Part shown: positions 60,434 through 64,000 of the stretch, in pieces
How positions within the stretch are numbered: the stretch's first letter is position 1
How the letters are laid out: each line of letters starts with the position of its first letter
Source: Glaciecola flavus
GTDB taxonomy: Bacteria; Pseudomonadota; Gammaproteobacteria; Enterobacterales; Alteromonadaceae
Direction of reading: 5' to 3'
NCBI RefSeq assembly: GCF_042646125.1
Contig: NZ_JBHRSW010000007.1
Coordinates: forward strand, 104,713 to 168,712
Length of the DNA: 64,000 bases
Position numbers and translations under genes: made by a program
Notes under the pieces: model-generated
Seen by the model: only the letters and a program-made list of their open reading frames with translations
Databases searched by the model: none
What the model was told of the DNA's origin: nothing

Positions 60434-61528
60434 TTAACGCTTAGCTAATAGTACGCCTGTTTCAATGTGAGGTGTAAACGGGAACTGATCAAAAAGTGCT
60501 AGCTTCTCTACTTTATGCGTTTTATTTAAGTCCTTCAGGTTTTGCGCTAAAGTTAAGGGATTGCAAGATATGTATAATACATAGTTGAATTGTGCAATTA
60601 GTTTAATTGTCTGTTCGTCCAAACCTGCTCTTGGTGGATCGACGAGAACAGAAGAAAACTGATAGTCGTTTAAGTTGATACCCTCCAAGCGCCGAAAAGT
60701 CCTAAGCCCCTTAAAAGCTTCGACAAATTCTTCACTCGAAAGTCTTGCTATGGTTAAATTTTCAACATGGTTATCGCGAATGTTTACCTGTGCTGCATTG
60801 ACGGATGTCTTGGATATTTCTGTTGCCAACACTTTTGAGCAATATCCGCTTAAAGGCACTGAAAAGTTTCCTGCTCCACAATACAGCTCCAGTAAATCAC
60901 CCTCTACATCACGCAGTTGCTCTATCGACCACTCGATCATGTGTTGGTTTATCAAGGCATTTGGTTGCGTAAAGCTATTTTCTACTTGAACAAATGAGTA
61001 AGCCTTATTAAATACAGTTAAACGCTCAGTAACATAATCTTGATTTAAGACTATTTTTTGTTTTTTTGCTCGACCGATAAGGTTGAGTGAAGTGTTTAAT
61101 TTGGCAGATAGCAAATTTTTCAGTACTTTGGCTTCTTCTTCCCATTCCTCGTTGAGCGCTTTGTGATAAATAAGAGAAATCAGTATTTCATTACTAGTCG
61201 TTGCCAAATAATCGATTTGAAAAAGCTTTTTGCGCAGGGTTTGGTTGTCTTTTAGCAAGGGAATAATTACTTCCATAGCACTATTTATCAAAGGGTATGC
61301 AGCGGGCAAGTTATCAACGCGGTATTTTTCTTTCGTGCCTTTATCAAACATGATGTGAAACAAGTCTACGCCTTCATGCCATACTCGAAACTCGGCGCGC
61401 ATCCGATAACCACTGGGAGAAGACTTAAATACTGCTACGTCATTTTGGTAGTATGGCGATAGTAATTCACATAAGTACTCGTGTTTTTTATTTAGTTGCG
61501 TTTCGTAGTTCTCGTTCATGCTCGCCAT
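60434..61528 (-). CDS. trmA: tRNA (uracil-5-)-methyltransferase
   Basis: 364 aa, close to E. coli TrmA (366): YRMRAEFRVWHEG, QVENSFTQPNALIN, SAM loop LLELYCGAGNFS, DPPRAGLD and the catalytic SCNP. Makes m5U54 in tRNA. Of three clustered ATGs, the one at 61528 has AGAGG seven bases upstream; a longer frame beginning at 61624 adds residues not found in the family. Converges with fabR. Confidence 0.95.
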   Translation of the reverse strand: MASMNENYETQLNKKHEYLCELLSPYYQNDVAVFKSSPSGYRMRAEFRVWHEGVDLFHIMFDKGTKEKYRVDNLPAAYPLINSAMEVIIPLLKDNQTLRKKLFQIDYLATTSNEILISLIYHKALNEEWEEEAKVLKNLLSAKLNTSLNLIGRAKKQKIVLNQDYVTERLTVFNKAYSFVQVENSFTQPNALINQHMIEWSIEQLRDVEGDLLELYCGAGNFSVPLSGYCSKVLATEISKTSVNAAQVNIRDNHVENLTIARLSSEEFVEAFKGLRTFRRLEGINLNDYQFSSVLVDPPRAGLDEQTIKLIAQFNYVLYISCNPLTLAQNLKDLNKTHKVEKLALFDQFPFTPHIETGVLLAKR

Positions 61529-61650
61529 ACACATACCTCTTTCGAATGTTGAGCGGGGATTGTAGCTTCGAAAAAAAAAATACCAAGATTTAATTAAAGA
61601 TTTTGTGAAGGCTGTCCGATACATTAGTTGAGGATAGAGAGGTAAGTAGC

Positions 61651-62802
61651 ATGACTACACATGAAATTGATCGATTTGTGCCTGTAAAAAGTGCAAATAC
61701 CGATTCGCTACCAAAATTTGGCTATGATCGCCAAGTTTTACCGCATACAGCTGTAAATCAACCATCTTTTGATAAATATGAGCGTGTGGCGGCAAATGAG
61801 TCAGTAGTAGCAAAGGTATTGTCTCAATCAATAGAAGACGCGCTTGATCGTCCTAAGCAAACTCTTCCTCTACCCACAAACAGCAATAGCAAGAAATTTG
61901 AATATGCGAGTCATGGACTAGCTAATGTTGCTCGTATCAGCGAAAACATATTAAATGAAGTTAAGAGTACGATGTTTAGTGCGTTTAGTGGTAATAACGC
62001 GACAGGGGATGTGACTTATTTTAAAGAAGAAGTAATCAAAGGTATCTCGATAGGCGTTAAAAATGCGAAAGAGGAACTTGGCCTAAACACAGAAGGTCAA
62101 ATAATAAAACAACTCGATACTTTCGAAGCTTCACTCATTCGCGAAATTAATGATTTGCCTAAAGATATATATCATTTATCCGCATTAAAGCACAAAGCAG
62201 ATTTCTTAGGAACCGATCAATCATTAAATGAACTCAAGATAAATCTCTCGCATGAAAATGCATCTGTGTCGATAAAGTTTATGCAGCATACACTGGAAGA
62301 AGTGCAAACAGATAGCGCGATGTATAATACAGCGAAAAGTAATTTGTTGTTTAGTGTAACTGGAAGTTATGCTAATCAAGAGCTTGATAATGTTGCCGAC
62401 ATTGTGAACAAAGCGGACGAGTTAGTTAATCAGTTCTATATTCAAGATATAGAAACCATCTTTCAACGAGCGAAAAACAAAGGCGCGAGTGAAAATGAAA
62501 TAATTTCTATTGCTAAGCAAATAATCAACAAAGAACATCAAGCTTCAACTATACCAATATACGAAGAAATAAAACATGTTGATGCTGCCAATGATACAAA
62601 TGAATTAAAAGCGCTTAGAAAAGTTGCTGAATACGTAGCAAACTTACACGATTTTGTTGGTAGCGCTGAAGCTAAGTTTGCTAGCCGTTCTGAGTATAAG
62701 CAAATTATTAATGGTATCGTCAACCAAATGGAAGATGTGCAAGTCCCTGACTTATTGCAGGCAATTAACAAATTCCATTCGTTTAACGAAAAATTTATTT
62801 AA
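61651..62802 (+). CDS. DUF5610-like protein
   Basis: 383 aa, soluble, mostly helical, no signal peptide. The N-terminal half has ESVVAKVLSQSIEDALDR and a middle section FKEEVIKGISIGVKNAKEELGL, which resemble DUF5610 (VVAxRVLxFIxxAL... FxxGFxEAxEIL). The rest, including ENASVSIKFMQHTLEEVQT, is not recognised. Such proteins have no established function; I am moderately sure of the family. GAGAGG before the ATG. Codes alone. Confidence 0.65.
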   Translation: MTTHEIDRFVPVKSANTDSLPKFGYDRQVLPHTAVNQPSFDKYERVAANESVVAKVLSQSIEDALDRPKQTLPLPTNSNSKKFEYASHGLANVARISENILNEVKSTMFSAFSGNNATGDVTYFKEEVIKGISIGVKNAKEELGLNTEGQIIKQLDTFEASLIREINDLPKDIYHLSALKHKADFLGTDQSLNELKINLSHENASVSIKFMQHTLEEVQTDSAMYNTAKSNLLFSVTGSYANQELDNVADIVNKADELVNQFYIQDIETIFQRAKNKGASENEIISIAKQIINKEHQASTIPIYEEIKHVDAANDTNELKALRKVAEYVANLHDFVGSAEAKFASRSEYKQIINGIVNQMEDVQVPDLLQAINKFHSFNEKFI

Positions 62803-62828
62803 TCCATATTTAGGTTTGCTAGATGCAG

Positions 62829-63275
62829 TTAAGCCACTTTATCTTTGGCTGGACGAACAATCAAATTACGCTCCATAAACACTGAGTCGTTGAGCTGAGT
62901 GATAACAGCTTTCGCGGCGCTTTTTTCTACTTCTATAAAGCCAAAGCCTTTTTTTCTTCCTGTTCTTTTGTCTTTCATTAGTCGCACAGATATCACTTTA
63001 GATACCTTCTCAAAATAATTTTTTATAGCGTCTTCATTTGCTTTGTAAGGCAGATTGCCAATGTATAGCGTAACGCTTGCACTGACTTTGTTGAATGCTT
63101 CACTTGAACTAGTTTGAGCAGACTTACTTTGAGTAGTAATAAATAGCAGCAAGATCGCTATACAAAGAGTAGGGCTTAAAGCGATTAGTAAGTTACTCGT
63201 ATTGATAAATAGTAATATAAAGGAAGTGATACTTAGGGTTGAACCTAGAATTAGGGTCTGCTTTATTTTTGTCAT
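62829..63275 (-). CDS. Membrane-anchored RRM RNA-binding protein
   Basis: 148 aa. Two hydrophobic helices (about 10-27 and 31-48) lead into one RNA-recognition motif (about 68-145), with RNP2 LYIGNL and RNP1 KGFGFIEV intact. An RNA-binding domain tethered to the inner membrane is unusual; it could localise transcripts. Occurs in related Alteromonadales as far as I recall. Next to, and pointing away from, the rRNA operon. Confidence 0.85.
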   Translation of the reverse strand: MTKIKQTLILGSTLSITSFILLFINTSNLLIALSPTLCIAILLLFITTQSKSAQTSSSEAFNKVSASVTLYIGNLPYKANEDAIKNYFEKVSKVISVRLMKDKRTGRKKGFGFIEVEKSAAKAVITQLNDSVFMERNLIVRPAKDKVA

Positions 63276-63637
63276 TATATTATTTACTCCACCAGAAAAA
63301 TCTGAAAAATGTTACACGCCAAAATTAGCGAAATGAAAATAACTAAACATGTATTATGTTTTAACTATTATTTTTTAAGATGTCTTATACAGTTATCAAG
63401 CTACTAAATTCCCTTAGTTTTTACAAACTAGCTTCACTAAGTTACCGATTTCAACAAAAAGCAAAAATGTAAAACCTGCAAATTTATAAATTTCGATCTA
63501 GAAGCCATATGACTTAATTTTAACTAGATAAGCCTAAAGTTTTTGTATGAACTTGTCGAAAAAAGATTCACTTTCAGGGCTTATAGAACGAATAGTAGAC
63601 TAAATAAGTATTTTTTCCATTTTTTGATAAAAAATAC
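63276..63637. other. Intergenic region upstream of the rRNA promoters
   Basis: About 360 bp of AT-rich DNA without a gene. It includes the promoter side of the RRM gene and, near 63480-63637, A/T tracts of the kind that often act as UP elements and Fis sites for rRNA promoters; no defined Fis box was called. Confidence 0.4.
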
Positions 63638-63665
63638 TTGCACTTATTAAATTGTTCCGTAGAAT
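63638..63665 (+). promoter_or_regulatory. rRNA operon promoter P1
   Basis: TTGCAC (63638-63643), 16 bp, TAGAAT (63660-63665), then a GC-rich discriminator GCGCCTCC typical of stringently controlled rRNA promoters. Confidence 0.7.
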
Positions 63666-63788
63666 GCGCCTCCGCTGTCAGGGGTAAACACTTGAAGCAG
63701 CGATAAGTCAGTCAGAATAACGGTAATGATTTGCTTTTCTTCTGATAATGGATTTCAAAAAAATAAGTGAATTATTTTGAGAAATATC

Positions 63789-63816
63789 TTGACAAAAAAT
63801 ATGAGGGGCGTATTAT
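63789..63816 (+). promoter_or_regulatory. rRNA operon promoter P2
   Basis: TTGACA (63789-63794), 16 bp, TATTAT (63811-63816) and a GC-rich region TCGCACCCCG after it. Near-consensus. Confidence 0.8.
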
Positions 63817-64000
63817 TCGCACCCCGCTTGAGACAAGGTCTTAAGCGACATTGAGGTGGTAGTATCAAGCTCTTTAAGAGTTCGAAAAATCCGCCTTAGG
63901 CATTAAGCGCTTTTGCGACGCAAAACGGTAATGCCGAAAATGCTCTTTAACAATTTAGCAAGACAATCTGTGTGGGCACTCGTAATGGGTGCTCAAGCAA
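63817..64000 (+). ncRNA. rRNA operon leader with boxA (16S lies beyond the window)
   Basis: Leader transcribed from P1/P2. boxA TGCTCTTTAACAA is at 63941-63953 and mediates antitermination with NusB/S10. An earlier AGCTCTTTAAGAG at 63869-63881 resembles it. The mature 16S start motif is not reached, so the rRNA gene begins after base 64000. Confidence 0.82.

Noticed and set aside
63869..63881. A second boxA in the rRNA leader
   Set aside because: AGCTCTTTAAGAG is itself a small palindrome and lacks the ACAA end; it may be functional but the evidence is thin.
1..64000. Prophage, genomic island or CRISPR array
   Set aside because: No integrase, phage structural, cas or transposase genes and no regularly spaced repeats were seen; most of the genes are recognisable core-type genes.

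Overview
The window reads as a chromosomal segment of a marine gammaproteobacterium of the Alteromonadales (Alteromonas/Glaciecola/Paraglaciecola-like). The grounds are the moderately AT-rich sequence and a gene set typical of that order: SrkA, CcoG, FldB, a YggN-type DUF2884 protein, YbdG, YihG, a desaturase/FabR pair, TrmA, CysJIH, a zinc-regulated DUF2796/DUF3299 locus and many GGDEF proteins. I could not run a search, so the genus is inference. The window ends inside the leader of a ribosomal RNA operon: two strong promoters and boxA are present, and 16S should start just beyond base 64000.

Layout. 0.2-5.0 kb: srkA and ccoG (minus), a small membrane protein, a diguanylate cyclase and a NUDIX-like lipoprotein. 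5.5-10.9 kb: an RND efflux pair followed by a fused MarR-GNAT regulator. 11-20.2 kb: a transglutaminase-like protein, SOS-controlled dinB, a metallo-beta-lactamase-fold hydrolase, a PLP ammonia-lyase overlapping a dipeptidyl peptidase IV, a Rossmann protein, a possible CheW-like protein and YgjV. 20.2-32.6 kb: solo ExbD, FldB, a PhoD-like phosphatase, a phytase-like lipoprotein, MsrA, a DCC/SDR pair, a sodium symporter, a YeeZ-like epimerase, YggN, YbdG and YihG. 32.6-42.1 kb is a signalling block: two tandem 718-residue membrane diguanylate cyclases, a phosphate-binding-protein-like gene with a porin, and a receiver/CheC/PAS-histidine kinase/receiver operon. 42.1-47.8 kb is a zinc locus (DUF2796 protein, COG0523 GTPase, two DUF3299 proteins, ABC transporter) with a very good Zur box. 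47.9-53.2 kb: glutaredoxin, esterase lipoprotein, DusA, a PspC operon behind a sigma-54 promoter, DUF2333 and an outer-membrane protein. 53.4-57.7 kb: cysJIH. 58-63.3 kb: a small secreted protein, the desaturase/fabR pair with FabR boxes, trmA, a DUF5610-like protein and a membrane-anchored RRM protein.

The most unusual signal is not a gene. Three foldback elements of about 140-150 bp lie at 25086-25225, 45662-45805 and (reverse orientation, degenerate) 57691-57841. They share a 46-base central segment that aligns without gaps. Their long arms differ from copy to copy, yet each arm stays complementary to its partner in the two intact copies. The copy in the zinc locus is flanked exactly by a perfect 10-bp direct repeat, a target-site duplication. 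Conserved core with variable, co-varying arms is the reverse of what a normal MITE shows. A different foldback repeat (26530-26641) and a small family of AGGGTCTGT palindromes are also present.

Readable regulation: LexA box (dinB), Zur box (zinc locus), sigma-54 promoter with an upstream inverted repeat (PspC operon), FabR boxes (desaturase/fabR), possible FNR (ccoG) and sigma-28 (CheC operon) sites, and rRNA P1/P2. I see no prophage, CRISPR array, tRNA gene or transposase gene.
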